Source: Candidatus Wildermuthbacteria bacterium RIFCSPHIGHO2_02_FULL_45_25 (GTDB taxonomy: Bacteria > Patescibacteriota > Minisyncoccia > Minisyncoccales > UBA10102). Taken from it: DNA of 42,204 nucleotides. The stretch spans positions 1-42,204 of the forward strand of contig MHTV01000001.1 of assembly GCA_001823215.1 (NCBI GenBank), written 5' to 3'. Position numbers and translations under genes: made by a program. Positions 8,431 through 17,022 of this stretch are shown here, one piece after another (within the stretch, counting starts at the first letter, position 1; every line of letters starts with the position of its first letter). The notes under the pieces are model-generated. The model was not told where the DNA came from, ran no database searches, and saw only the letters and a program-made list of their open reading frames with translations.

Positions 8431-8702
8431 TCAGAGTGAAGCGAGTTAATCATATCTTGCGCATTATCAAACGGTCCAGATACTTTTCCCTCATCAATAT
8501 CTTTTAATCCTTCTGCCAGTCGCTTTTCCATAAATGTGTACGGAGTCAAAACAAGCTTTTCTCTCTCTACCTTTATTTCAAGATAATCGCCCGCACCCAA
8601 ACGAAGCGCATCATAGAGCTTTTTTGGAATAGCTACCTGTCTACTTGATCCTATTTTTACCATACGAGAAACAACTTTGTTTTGAGAAGTTTTTGTTTTC
8701 AT
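8427..8702 (-). CDS. AbrB/MazE-like antitoxin (SpoVT-AbrB fold)
   Basis: MVKIGSSRQVAIPKKLYDALRLGAGDYLEIKVEREKLVLTP. Confidence 0.85.
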   Translation of the reverse strand: MKTKTSQNKVVSRMVKIGSSRQVAIPKKLYDALRLGAGDYLEIKVEREKLVLTPYTFMEKRLAEGLKDIDEGKVSGPFDNAQDMINSLHSE

Positions 8703-8729
8703 ATAATTATACTATATGATTGTTGAATC

Positions 8730-8831
8730 TTAGTCAATTATCTGTAGCTGATCTTCAACAAGTTGCATTGCCCGCTCTTTCCCCCGCAAATAGTCAATAA
8801 TCACAGGGGTCTCGATCAGATATTTCTTCAT
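8730..8831 (-). pseudogene. Truncated VapC-like PIN-domain toxin (33 aa stub)
   Basis: ATGA overlap with the upstream Phd-like gene. Translation MKKYLIETPVIIDYLRGKERAMQLVEDQLQIID*, which is PIN N-terminal motif I only. Confidence 0.7.
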
Positions 8832-9091
8832 AAATCTATTAGTGTCTTGCGTGATTTTTTCTTTTGCGCTTCCCGCCAGATATCACCATTGTCGAGAGAT
8901 GTGTCTTTCCAAGCGCCGGCAGATTTTTTCAAGCGTTTCTTTTTCTCTTCGGGAGACGCTTTGAGAATAGCGAAGGGCTCTCCTCCTTTTGTGAGAATCA
9001 AAGAATCTATTTCCGCAAGTTTTGCGGTAATCGCGCCAAAGTTGCGGCGAAGCTCTGTAATAGGGATAATCTTTTTTGAGGATGTCTTCAT
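8828..9091 (-). CDS. Phd/YefM-like antitoxin
   Basis: MKTSSKKIIPITELRRNFGAITAKLAEIDSLILTKGGEPFAIL. Confidence 0.8.
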   Translation of the reverse strand: MKTSSKKIIPITELRRNFGAITAKLAEIDSLILTKGGEPFAILKASPEEKKKRLKKSAGAWKDTSLDNGDIWREAQKKKSRKTLIDL

Positions 9092-9165
9092 ACTTTATGA
9101 ACAGCTTATCGAACTATCGGCACAATATCTGTCAAGTATTTTTCTGCACATTATTGCGCATGAAT

Positions 9166-12100
9166 TTATTCTTTTTGAGTGAATTTATCCCATTCTTCAA
9201 TACTGATGCTCAAATCTCCCCATCCCATTTTTTCCAAATTGCCATCGTTGTCCTTTTTAAACTGCTTAATCTTTTCTAGAATCATGATCCCTTTTCTAGC
9301 GATATTATAAGCTCCGTTAGCATCCCCATTGAATTCCTTTATATCCTTAAATCCTTTGCGTGAGTCAAATTCGCATTCCGGACACTGAATGTAATCGGTA
9401 TTTCTCCCAGAAATTGAATGCCGCGTTTCGGTAAGCAAAAACAACGCATATAAGAAATCTTTATAAAATTCTCTTCCGCGTGCAACAGATAAAATCTGCT
9501 CTCTTATGCCTCCATGCTCATAATCAATCTCATAGGTCTTTAATAATCCTTTTAGATACTCTGTGAGATTAAACTCTTTAACAACGCCCTTTTTTGTTTC
9601 GCTTTCATTTACTTCGCCCTTGTATTCATCAATACCGCGCTTTGCAACTTTTGCTTTTTCCGAGTACCGATCGTACCATTTGTAACGCAATGCGTTTTTT
9701 GTAGTCAGAATAAAAATATCTTTTTTTAGTGTTTTTGCATACAACTCGTTTGATACCTTCTTCTCTTTCTTTTGATCTTTACTAGATAACTTTTCTAAAG
9801 AGTAGCTGATTTGAAACACATCCTCTTTCTTATTATAATTAATAGACTCAAGATTTTCTATGAGTGTCTTTGCTTGTTCTATATTCTCAAATAGACATTT
9901 GATATTTCGTCTATAACCACACTCGGGACATGTTTTTGATGTATACCCAGCTTGAGTATAGAAAATGAGACCCGTTTGTTTCCCCATATCCTTAAAAGCA
10001 ATAACTGGCGCCGCCAATTGGTATGCTCTCAAGATATGACCTGTTTGTTTTGGATCTTCTTCTCCCTTTTTTACTAAGAAACTCAATTTATCTATAAGAG
10101 CGCGCTCCAATTGCTGATACGCACTTTTCTCAATACCACCTCGTATTTGTTTGAAACGCATATTCAAATCTTCAAACACGATAATGGCATTATGTTTAAT
10201 GATAAGATCAGCGAGGTTCCGTATCACCTGTGAAATATAACCTTTTTTGAGGTCTTTTATCGCTTCTACTTCTTCCCAATCTCGCCGTGAAGCTTCCCGC
10301 TCCTGCGCCCTTTTTTCCAATTTAGACGCATACTCAACTGGCTTGCCCCTGCCATCTTTCCCAATGGAATTGAGAGTATCTGTCTCAATGATTTTCCCAT
10401 TTTGATCAATTACAGAGTAATAGGCAAGATGCTTTTCTCCACGATCAACACCAATAATATGTACCCCGGGAGTACTACTTAGCACCTCTCGTATTTCAAC
10501 ATCCATTTCACGCTTTGTCTTACTTTCAGAAACACGATTGAGAGTAATCGGACAATGAAATAGAATAATGTCCTTAGCATAGCGTTTTCGATCTATAACC
10601 GCCCCGTCCTCTTTCTCCTTTGCCTTAACCCACTTCTTTTCGCCTGCGTCCCATACCTTATACCCAAGCCTTTTTTCTTCAGTTTTTGGCCGAAAGAATA
10701 ATTCAGCTTCACCGTTCAACTGAAATAAAAAGTTTTCTTGCTCGTTTTCCTTGCTGAATAATTGCTCAAAGTACAGCGTGTGCAGATTCTTTGTTCTTTT
10801 TCGATTTTTATCCATGGGACCCAAACTCCAATCTTTATTGTATATTTCAAAAAGAAATAATTCCCCATTATCATTTTTTTCTTTTATGTACTGCTCTGAA
10901 ATCGGAACAAAAGAAATATTATATGTAAGCGCATTGATGTCCTGATAGAAAGCGTCCAAAGATTCATATTCTTTTGCTTCTCTCAACCTAGAGTAATCAA
11001 AGATAGTCGTACTCTTATATGCCTTTAGGAAACGAATACAAAACTCTATCCACTGCGCCAGAGCTTGCTTGTATCCATTGTTATCTCGGCTTATCTCCAA
11101 ATACTGCCTTTGGAACTTCTTGACGCCAAGTTTCTTTTCGAAGTCATTCTTAGGGACAAACGATTCTTCAATATTATCCTTGCGATAGAAGACATTATTC
11201 AGTTCATATATATTCTTTGTGATTGCCACAGAAATTTTATAATCTTTCTCATGAAAAAGATTATAATCAGATGAAGACTTTCTAAAATGCTCCTTCACAT
11301 TTTTAGTTTGTGTTGAGCATTTTGGGATCATCTTTGACGCCTCCGGGAAAAATTTGTAGGCCATCTTCTGAAACGATCCGCTCTCTATACCCTCCGACAT
11401 CTCTTTTGAATAGCGATCGGCAAAAAGACTCTTACAATCTTCTTTTATTATCCCAAGATAATACCGGCCATCTTTTCTTAAAATGACCGCAGCGTTTGTT
11501 TTTTCTTTATTCTTGTCCCATCCATCCGCAAGAGTCGGATTTTCAAAACTTAATACCCACTTATTAGTATTGTATGGCTTCTTAGTAAGATAATTACGAA
11601 ATAAATTGTATGGGCGAACAATTTGTTCAAATGCATCGCGATAAAAATTCAAATATCCTATATCTGAAGATTTATAAAATCGATCGTCTAGATCATAGTT
11701 ATCCAACCAACCCCTTCTTTTCTCAACAGCAAAATACTTCGCTATTTGATAAATCAATAGCGTCGCATCTGCAAAATTTTTAATGGCTATCTTCTCTTCC
11801 AAATCAATAACTGGATTCTCGCGAGTAATTAACTCATTGATCTTTGTTACAAATATCTCATATCCAATTTTTGTTTGTTCTCCAGTTTGCGCGCTCGTGG
11901 TTTTACGAAAGAATTGCTGTTCAAGTTCAAACTTAAAAACGCACAAAAATTGCGTAAACACATCCTTAATCTTTTCGAAATCTACTATATCTTCATAATA
12001 TTCCCCTTTCCATATCCTCCCTTCCTGCTTTTCAAGAGCTCGCTTTATATGTGAACACTTTATAAAGTCAGGAAAAGAAAACTTGCCATCTTTATCGCTT

Positions 12101-13338
12101 ATCTTGGAGTCGTTTTTGTGTGTTCGTAATAATTCGTATACGAGTTTATTTTGCTTCTCTGCAACAACCGCAAACAAATCTCGTTCGAATGATTCAAAAC
12201 TTGCGAACCAACGGCTCGCATTATGACTGACTGCTTCCTTGGTTAAATAAATCTTATCAATATCATACCCGGAATAATCAGTTACAATATCTGCGATTAG
12301 ATTCCTAAAAGATTGGATCTTTACTTCTGCATTCTCATAGAATGTTTTTAATTTCCCTACAAGTTCCTTATTAGTCTCAATGCTCTCAATAAATGCCTCC
12401 TTCGCGCTATGAATCTGCTTATCGAGTTGCTTCAAAAATGGTATCTTTTCTCCGGAATTATCCTGACGATATTTATTTATCAGCTCATTTATACCTGGTA
12501 TTTTTTTATCTTTCTCGTCCACTTCGCCGCCGATGATTTTGTTATATGTGTCAATCCCACCCTGAAGAAGACATGCATTGTAGTATGCTAAAGAAAATAT
12601 GCCAGCGCATGAGATATCAAAGCTCTTCTCGACTTCAGAGAACTCAATTTTTTCTGATATTTTTTCGAATATCTGAATATTTTCACAAAATCGGCGGAGA
12701 TTTTGATTGATAACACGATAGGCAATTGCTGTTGAAGTATCGTCTGACTTGTAGAAGTTCTTCCGCGTTTCAAAAAATTTCTTGAAATAACCGGTCCATC
12801 TAGTCCATTCGTCAAAAATGTTATTTCCATCAACAGTTGTATCTTTTTCATTCTTAAATCGTTCTTTAAGAAGCCGGAATACACCAGCTTCAAACAGCAT
12901 ACCGAGACCCTCCTTTTTTATGCCGAGTAACTTGTATTGTTCACTCCTCACCCATATATTAGCAACCTCTTCAAAACGCCTCACAATCTCTTCGCGCAAA
13001 CCAACCTCTATCTTAACGAGTGTATCTTTCTTTTGCTTTGATTTTCTATCTTTTTGCCATGTCTGAAAAGTATCTTGATAGATTGCTAAATTTTTGAACT
13101 TAAAACTTTTTAGAGCATCTTCAATAAACTCACGGTGCAGTTGATCAAACCATGGTTTTACTGCTTCATATTTTTTTCGGCGCGTTTCGTCATTCTTTAT
13201 TACCTGTTCATCGTCCAACATCTTCGGTGTATTCAAAATTGGACGCAACTCAAACCGTAATGTTTTTGAAAGCTGATATTTCCTTGTAAAACCATCAAAG
13301 ACACTCCCCTCTTTCTTCTCTTTTGTATTATCTATCAT
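9166..13338 (-). CDS. cas12a: CRISPR-associated effector nuclease Cas12a (Cpf1), 1390 aa
   Basis: N-terminus YQLSKTLRFELRPI; PI-region SFENPTLADGWDKNKE; RuvC-I GVDRGEKHLAYYSVID; RuvC-II IVFEDLNMRFK; RuvC-III NGDANGAYNIARKG; CPECG...CPEC pair in the Nuc region. Confidence 0.98.
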   Translation of the reverse strand: MIDNTKEKKEGSVFDGFTRKYQLSKTLRFELRPILNTPKMLDDEQVIKNDETRRKKYEAVKPWFDQLHREFIEDALKSFKFKNLAIYQDTFQTWQKDRKSKQKKDTLVKIEVGLREEIVRRFEEVANIWVRSEQYKLLGIKKEGLGMLFEAGVFRLLKERFKNEKDTTVDGNNIFDEWTRWTGYFKKFFETRKNFYKSDDTSTAIAYRVINQNLRRFCENIQIFEKISEKIEFSEVEKSFDISCAGIFSLAYYNACLLQGGIDTYNKIIGGEVDEKDKKIPGINELINKYRQDNSGEKIPFLKQLDKQIHSAKEAFIESIETNKELVGKLKTFYENAEVKIQSFRNLIADIVTDYSGYDIDKIYLTKEAVSHNASRWFASFESFERDLFAVVAEKQNKLVYELLRTHKNDSKISDKDGKFSFPDFIKCSHIKRALEKQEGRIWKGEYYEDIVDFEKIKDVFTQFLCVFKFELEQQFFRKTTSAQTGEQTKIGYEIFVTKINELITRENPVIDLEEKIAIKNFADATLLIYQIAKYFAVEKRRGWLDNYDLDDRFYKSSDIGYLNFYRDAFEQIVRPYNLFRNYLTKKPYNTNKWVLSFENPTLADGWDKNKEKTNAAVILRKDGRYYLGIIKEDCKSLFADRYSKEMSEGIESGSFQKMAYKFFPEASKMIPKCSTQTKNVKEHFRKSSSDYNLFHEKDYKISVAITKNIYELNNVFYRKDNIEESFVPKNDFEKKLGVKKFQRQYLEISRDNNGYKQALAQWIEFCIRFLKAYKSTTIFDYSRLREAKEYESLDAFYQDINALTYNISFVPISEQYIKEKNDNGELFLFEIYNKDWSLGPMDKNRKRTKNLHTLYFEQLFSKENEQENFLFQLNGEAELFFRPKTEEKRLGYKVWDAGEKKWVKAKEKEDGAVIDRKRYAKDIILFHCPITLNRVSESKTKREMDVEIREVLSSTPGVHIIGVDRGEKHLAYYSVIDQNGKIIETDTLNSIGKDGRGKPVEYASKLEKRAQEREASRRDWEEVEAIKDLKKGYISQVIRNLADLIIKHNAIIVFEDLNMRFKQIRGGIEKSAYQQLERALIDKLSFLVKKGEEDPKQTGHILRAYQLAAPVIAFKDMGKQTGLIFYTQAGYTSKTCPECGYRRNIKCLFENIEQAKTLIENLESINYNKKEDVFQISYSLEKLSSKDQKKEKKVSNELYAKTLKKDIFILTTKNALRYKWYDRYSEKAKVAKRGIDEYKGEVNESETKKGVVKEFNLTEYLKGLLKTYEIDYEHGGIREQILSVARGREFYKDFLYALFLLTETRHSISGRNTDYIQCPECEFDSRKGFKDIKEFNGDANGAYNIARKGIMILEKIKQFKKDNDGNLEKMGWGDLSISIEEWDKFTQKE

Positions 13339-13383
13339 GACAATGAATTATTCTTATTATCCCCTTCCCCGATTTTGAATATC

Positions 13384-13501
13384 AAAAAAGGACGACGGTG
13401 ATCGCCCAATAGAAGAATGCTTACCAAACGGTTAAGCGCTACTGGCACCGTCGTCCTTTTTTAATCTCAAAGACGAGGTAAGCATATTCTATTTGGGCGA
13501 T
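13384..13501 (-). ncRNA. Putative structured leader/attenuator RNA upstream of cas12a (interlocking inverted repeats, ends in a T-run)
   Basis: Minus strand: ATCGCCCAAATAGAATATGCTTACC-N14-AAAAAAGGACGACGGTG-N20-GGTAAGCATTCTTCTATTGGGCGAT-CACCGTCGTCCTTTTTT. Preceded by promoter TTGCAT-N17-TATATT. Confidence 0.6.
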
Positions 13502-13507
13502 AAAATC

Positions 13508-13536
13508 AATATATCACATCAAACTCACTCATGCAA
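13508..13536 (-). promoter_or_regulatory. Predicted sigma70-type promoter of cas12a / leader RNA
   Basis: TTGCAT (13531-13536), N17, TATATT (13508-13513). Predicted start site ~13501. Confidence 0.55.
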
Positions 13537-13588
13537 ATTTATCATTCTTTCTCCAATAAATTCTTAGCCATCTTTGTTCAATAATAAC

Positions 13589-13618
13589 AAAACCCCGCAC
13601 AAGCATTCATGCGGAGTT
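13589..13618 (-). terminator. Terminator of tpiA
   Basis: Minus strand AACTCCGCATGAATGCTTGTGCGGGGTTTTGTT. Confidence 0.65.
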
Positions 13619-13637
13619 AATTGTCTTAAAAGTATGT

Positions 13638-14396
13638 TCATTTTATAAGGTTGCCAACGAGTTTAATAAACTCCTCTGCTTCCAAAGACGCGAATCCCAC
13701 CAGCGCGCCTTGGGCGTTTCCTTCGAGAAGAAATTCTTTGATATTGGAGCTATTTACGCTTCCGCCGTAGAGAATTGTCATGTTTTTCGCAATCGTCTCA
13801 TCCCAAAGTCCTTTGAGCGCATCTCGCATAAAGGAGATGGTTTCTTTGCAGTCTTGAGGTGTAGCAGGTTGAGCATGCACTTGAGAACTTATCGCCCATT
13901 CTGGCTCATACGCAAGCACAATTTTTGAGATCGCGGAGCTTGGAATATCCTTGAAGATACCCTTCATCTGCCATTCTAATTCCGCTCGAATCGCTCCCTT
14001 CAGACGCTTTTTCTCCCCAATGCAAACCACAGGAATAAGTTTTGCCGCCAATACTGCGCGGACTTTTTGATTGATCATTTCCGGTGTTTCTCCAAGAAAA
14101 TTTTTGCGCTCTGAATGCCCCAAGATCACATAGGAGCATCCAAGTTTCTTGAGCATCGCAGGAGATATTTCTCCGGTATACGCGCCTTCTTGCTCCCAAA
14201 ACGTATTTTGAGCTCCCAAACTCGCCTTTGCCAAATGTTTCTTGATCTCTATCAAATACACAAATGGCGGACACAGCGCCACCTCCACTCCTTCCACATT
14301 CTTGATCCCCTGCTCCACCTTCGTGGCAAGCTCAACAGCCACGTCTTCGTCAAGCGGATACATCTTCCAGTTCGCAACGATAAGTGTTTTTTTCAT
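13638..14396 (-). CDS. tpiA: Triosephosphate isomerase
   Basis: MKKTLIVANWKMYP...VILGHSERK...LAYEPEWAIS...ILYGGSV. Confidence 0.97.
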   Translation of the reverse strand: MKKTLIVANWKMYPLDEDVAVELATKVEQGIKNVEGVEVALCPPFVYLIEIKKHLAKASLGAQNTFWEQEGAYTGEISPAMLKKLGCSYVILGHSERKNFLGETPEMINQKVRAVLAAKLIPVVCIGEKKRLKGAIRAELEWQMKGIFKDIPSSAISKIVLAYEPEWAISSQVHAQPATPQDCKETISFMRDALKGLWDETIAKNMTILYGGSVNSSNIKEFLLEGNAQGALVGFASLEAEEFIKLVGNLIK

Positions 14397-14415
14397 ATAC
14401 ATTTCAAAAACATCG

Positions 14416-15045
14416 CTATCTCTTATTTTCCCCGCGCAATAGCTTGATATGCCTCCACACCCACCAAACTCCGCCCGCAATAATCAATCCCGCTATCGCC
14501 CAATCAAACGTATGGAAATACTCTCTCAACGAATCCCAATTTTCACCCATTTTAACTCCAATATACGCCAGCGCAAAGCTCCACAACAGCGATCCCGCAA
14601 ATGTGTAGAGCGAAAACTTCCATATATTCATGCGGGCAATTCCAGCCGGCACCGAAATAAATGTTCTCACAATAGGCAAAAGGCGGGAAACAAACGCAAT
14701 GGCGTTGCCATATTTGGCAAACCATTTGTCCGCCAAGTTCAGATCGTGCTTGGTAATTAGGAAAAACTTTCCGTATTTCTCCAAAAACGGCCGGCCGCCA
14801 ATATATCCAATATAATATCCGATGATCGAACCCGCCAAGTTTCCGACAGCTCCCCAAAATACCGCCCAATACAAATTAAATACACCCGTAGATACCAGAT
14901 ACCCCGAGAACGGCATAATCACCTCCGAAGGAATGGGCACATTGGCGCTTTCCAAAGCCATCAGGAGCATAATCCCTCCATATCCCATACTTTCAATCGT
15001 TTGAATTACAAACGTGGCCAAAAGCGTTAAAATATGCTCAATCAT
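14416..15045 (-). CDS. DedA family membrane protein
   Basis: ESANVPIPSEVIMPFSGYL...GNLAGSIIGYYIGYIGGR...RLLPIVRTFISVPAGIARM. Confidence 0.93.
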   Translation of the reverse strand: MIEHILTLLATFVIQTIESMGYGGIMLLMALESANVPIPSEVIMPFSGYLVSTGVFNLYWAVFWGAVGNLAGSIIGYYIGYIGGRPFLEKYGKFFLITKHDLNLADKWFAKYGNAIAFVSRLLPIVRTFISVPAGIARMNIWKFSLYTFAGSLLWSFALAYIGVKMGENWDSLREYFHTFDWAIAGLIIAGGVWWVWRHIKLLRGENKR

Positions 15046-15049
15046 AGTC

Positions 15050-16078
15050 TTATTGTTTTCTCAAGAAAGCGGCGGCTTTTTCAGGTTCAATCGTGGAAAT
15101 CTCAATCCCCGTTCCCAATTCAAAACCAGCTGGCACGGACGTCTTTGGCAAAATTTCTATATGCCAATGATAATGCCCATAATCACTCCCTCCACCAACC
15201 GGAGCCGTATGCAAAAAGTAATTATAATCCGGGTCATTCAGCCCTTTAGAGAGTTTTTTCAACGCCATTTGCAAAGCTTCCGCTAATCCTTCCCGTTGAC
15301 TCTCATCTGTTTTTTCAAAATAAGGCAAATGCCCTTTAGGATAAATGCGCATTTCAAACGAGACCCGCGATGCGAAAGGACAAACCACCGCGTACAAACT
15401 GTTTTCAAAAACAATCCGTTTTTTGTCTTTCCGATCCCATTCCAACATCATGCAATGAATGCAGTCTTTGTGCTCCATGAAATACGCGTAGGAACCGCTC
15501 AAACTTCTTTGGATATCCGGATCGGTCATGGGAATGGCGATCAACTGGGAATGGGGATGAGCAATGGAAGCCCCAGCTTGCAGCCCTTTGTTCTTAAAAA
15601 TCGAAATGTAATGCACGTGATCCTCATCTTTCAGATCAACGTATCGAGCATGGTACAAGTCAATCATTTCTTTGACCTGCATCAAAGAAAACTGCGGGAT
15701 ATCCTTCTTGTGATCTTTCGTAATAATCACCTCGTGGAACCCGACCCCATCCATTACCGGGTAGGGCCCTACATACCGCTTTCGCAAAGATTTGCTCGGG
15801 GCGAACGCGGGATATTTATTCGCCACCGAAATTGTCGTCCATTCTGACGGAATACAAACTTTCCCGCGCGAGAAATCCACTCGCTTCCCTTTATTGTACG
15901 CGATCGTAGCACATTCTTGTTTTGCTAATGCGTCGAACGGACACGTCTTTCCGGTTTTGACTTCTTGCCGCTTTTCCGCGCCAAAGGTTTCCGGCCTTCT
16001 CGCGCGGCCTGTTGCAATCAAAACCCAATCTTGAGATACAAGATCATACCGCAATTCTGATGGAAATTTTTTTTGCAT
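15050..16078 (-). CDS. galT: Galactose-1-phosphate uridylyltransferase
   Basis: FPSELRYDLVSQDWVLIATGRARRP, SIAHPHSQLIAIP (HxH), DYGHYHWHIEILP. Confidence 0.93.
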   Translation of the reverse strand: MQKKFPSELRYDLVSQDWVLIATGRARRPETFGAEKRQEVKTGKTCPFDALAKQECATIAYNKGKRVDFSRGKVCIPSEWTTISVANKYPAFAPSKSLRKRYVGPYPVMDGVGFHEVIITKDHKKDIPQFSLMQVKEMIDLYHARYVDLKDEDHVHYISIFKNKGLQAGASIAHPHSQLIAIPMTDPDIQRSLSGSYAYFMEHKDCIHCMMLEWDRKDKKRIVFENSLYAVVCPFASRVSFEMRIYPKGHLPYFEKTDESQREGLAEALQMALKKLSKGLNDPDYNYFLHTAPVGGGSDYGHYHWHIEILPKTSVPAGFELGTGIEISTIEPEKAAAFLRKQ

Positions 16079-16094
16079 AAAAGGCAATCGCGTG

Positions 16095-16225
16095 AAGAGT
16101 AAAATGGTTTTTTCGGCATCTGCTTGAAGAACCTTGCGAGCTTGACTGAAGCGAGCACGAGGAATTTTCTAGTAAGAAAATATCCGTGTTCTTCAAGCAG
16201 ATGCCGAAAAAACCATTTTACTCTT
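16095..16225. repeat. Foldback element, copy D (variant): perfect 38-bp inverted arms around a ~55-bp core
   Basis: Arms AAGAGTAAAATGGTTTTTTCGGCATCTGCTTGAAGAAC at 16095-16132 and 16188-16225 (perfect). The core shares TTGxGAGCxxGACTGxxGCGAGC...GAGGAA...ATATCCGTGTTCT with copies A-C. Confidence 0.85.
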
Positions 16226-16230
16226 TACAT

Positions 16231-16959
16231 TCATTTATACTTTCCCTTCCACATATTCAACCGAATCTGCCCAATTTCCAACAACATATTAATCATCCCG
16301 GACAACTTCACTTTGCTATTGGCGTCATTAATCCATGTTACAGGAATTTCTTTGACCTTATAACCATGTTTTTTGGCGATTACCAGCAATTCCACGTCAA
16401 AAGCCCAGCGATTGACCGTGGCCTTACTGAAAATTTCTTGCGTGGCTTTTGCCGAGAACCCCTTAAATCCGCATTGCGTATCCCAAATCCCCCACAATTC
16501 AGAAAGAACTTGAACCATCAGATTAAATACATCTCCCAAGCGCCGGCGCAACCAAGACTGGGGTACTGGAATAACCGCTCCTTTTATATCACGAGAACCA
16601 ATGATCACCTCAAACCCTTGATCTTTTTCTAACCACATACGATGGATGTGATCAATAGACGTGGAGTTGTCCGCGTCCATAAACACCCGCCACTCCCCTT
16701 TTGCCGCCAGCATACCCTGACGCACCACAAATCCTTTTCCGTGATTTTCCTGATTATCCAGCAACCGAAGCGAAGGAATGTTCTTCGCTAATTCGCGCAC
16801 AATAGTTGCAGTGCCATCTTTGGAACCGTCATTTACCACCAAAACCTCCGATTGGTACGTTTGTTTAGCCAAATACGAGATAACAGATTCCAATGTCTTG
16901 GGTAAACGTTTTTCTTCGTTATACGCGGGAATGATAACTGATAACTTTGGAATAGACAT
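16231..16959 (-). CDS. Family 2 glycosyltransferase (dolichyl-phosphate mannosyltransferase-like)
   Basis: MSIPKLSVIIPAYNEEKRLPKTLESVISYL...VVNDGSKDGT...VFMDADNST. Confidence 0.93.
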   Translation of the reverse strand: MSIPKLSVIIPAYNEEKRLPKTLESVISYLAKQTYQSEVLVVNDGSKDGTATIVRELAKNIPSLRLLDNQENHGKGFVVRQGMLAAKGEWRVFMDADNSTSIDHIHRMWLEKDQGFEVIIGSRDIKGAVIPVPQSWLRRRLGDVFNLMVQVLSELWGIWDTQCGFKGFSAKATQEIFSKATVNRWAFDVELLVIAKKHGYKVKEIPVTWINDANSKVKLSGMINMLLEIGQIRLNMWKGKYK

Positions 16960-17022
16960 TTTTCTATTATACCATATTTTCTTTAAGCAAAAAACTGCGC
17001 GTACGCAGTTGTTCTTTAGATA

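Noticed and set aside
13384-13501. tracrRNA/scoutRNA for Cas12a
   Set aside because: No convincing anti-repeat complementarity to GUCUAAUACCCAUAUAAAAUUUCUACUUUUGUAGAU was found by eye, and type V-A systems do not need one. Kept as a leader/attenuator candidate instead.
14449-14760. Plus-strand ORFs of 60-170 aa opposite tpiA, dedA, galT and the ribosomal genes
   Set aside because: Antisense shadows of clearly identified minus-strand genes.
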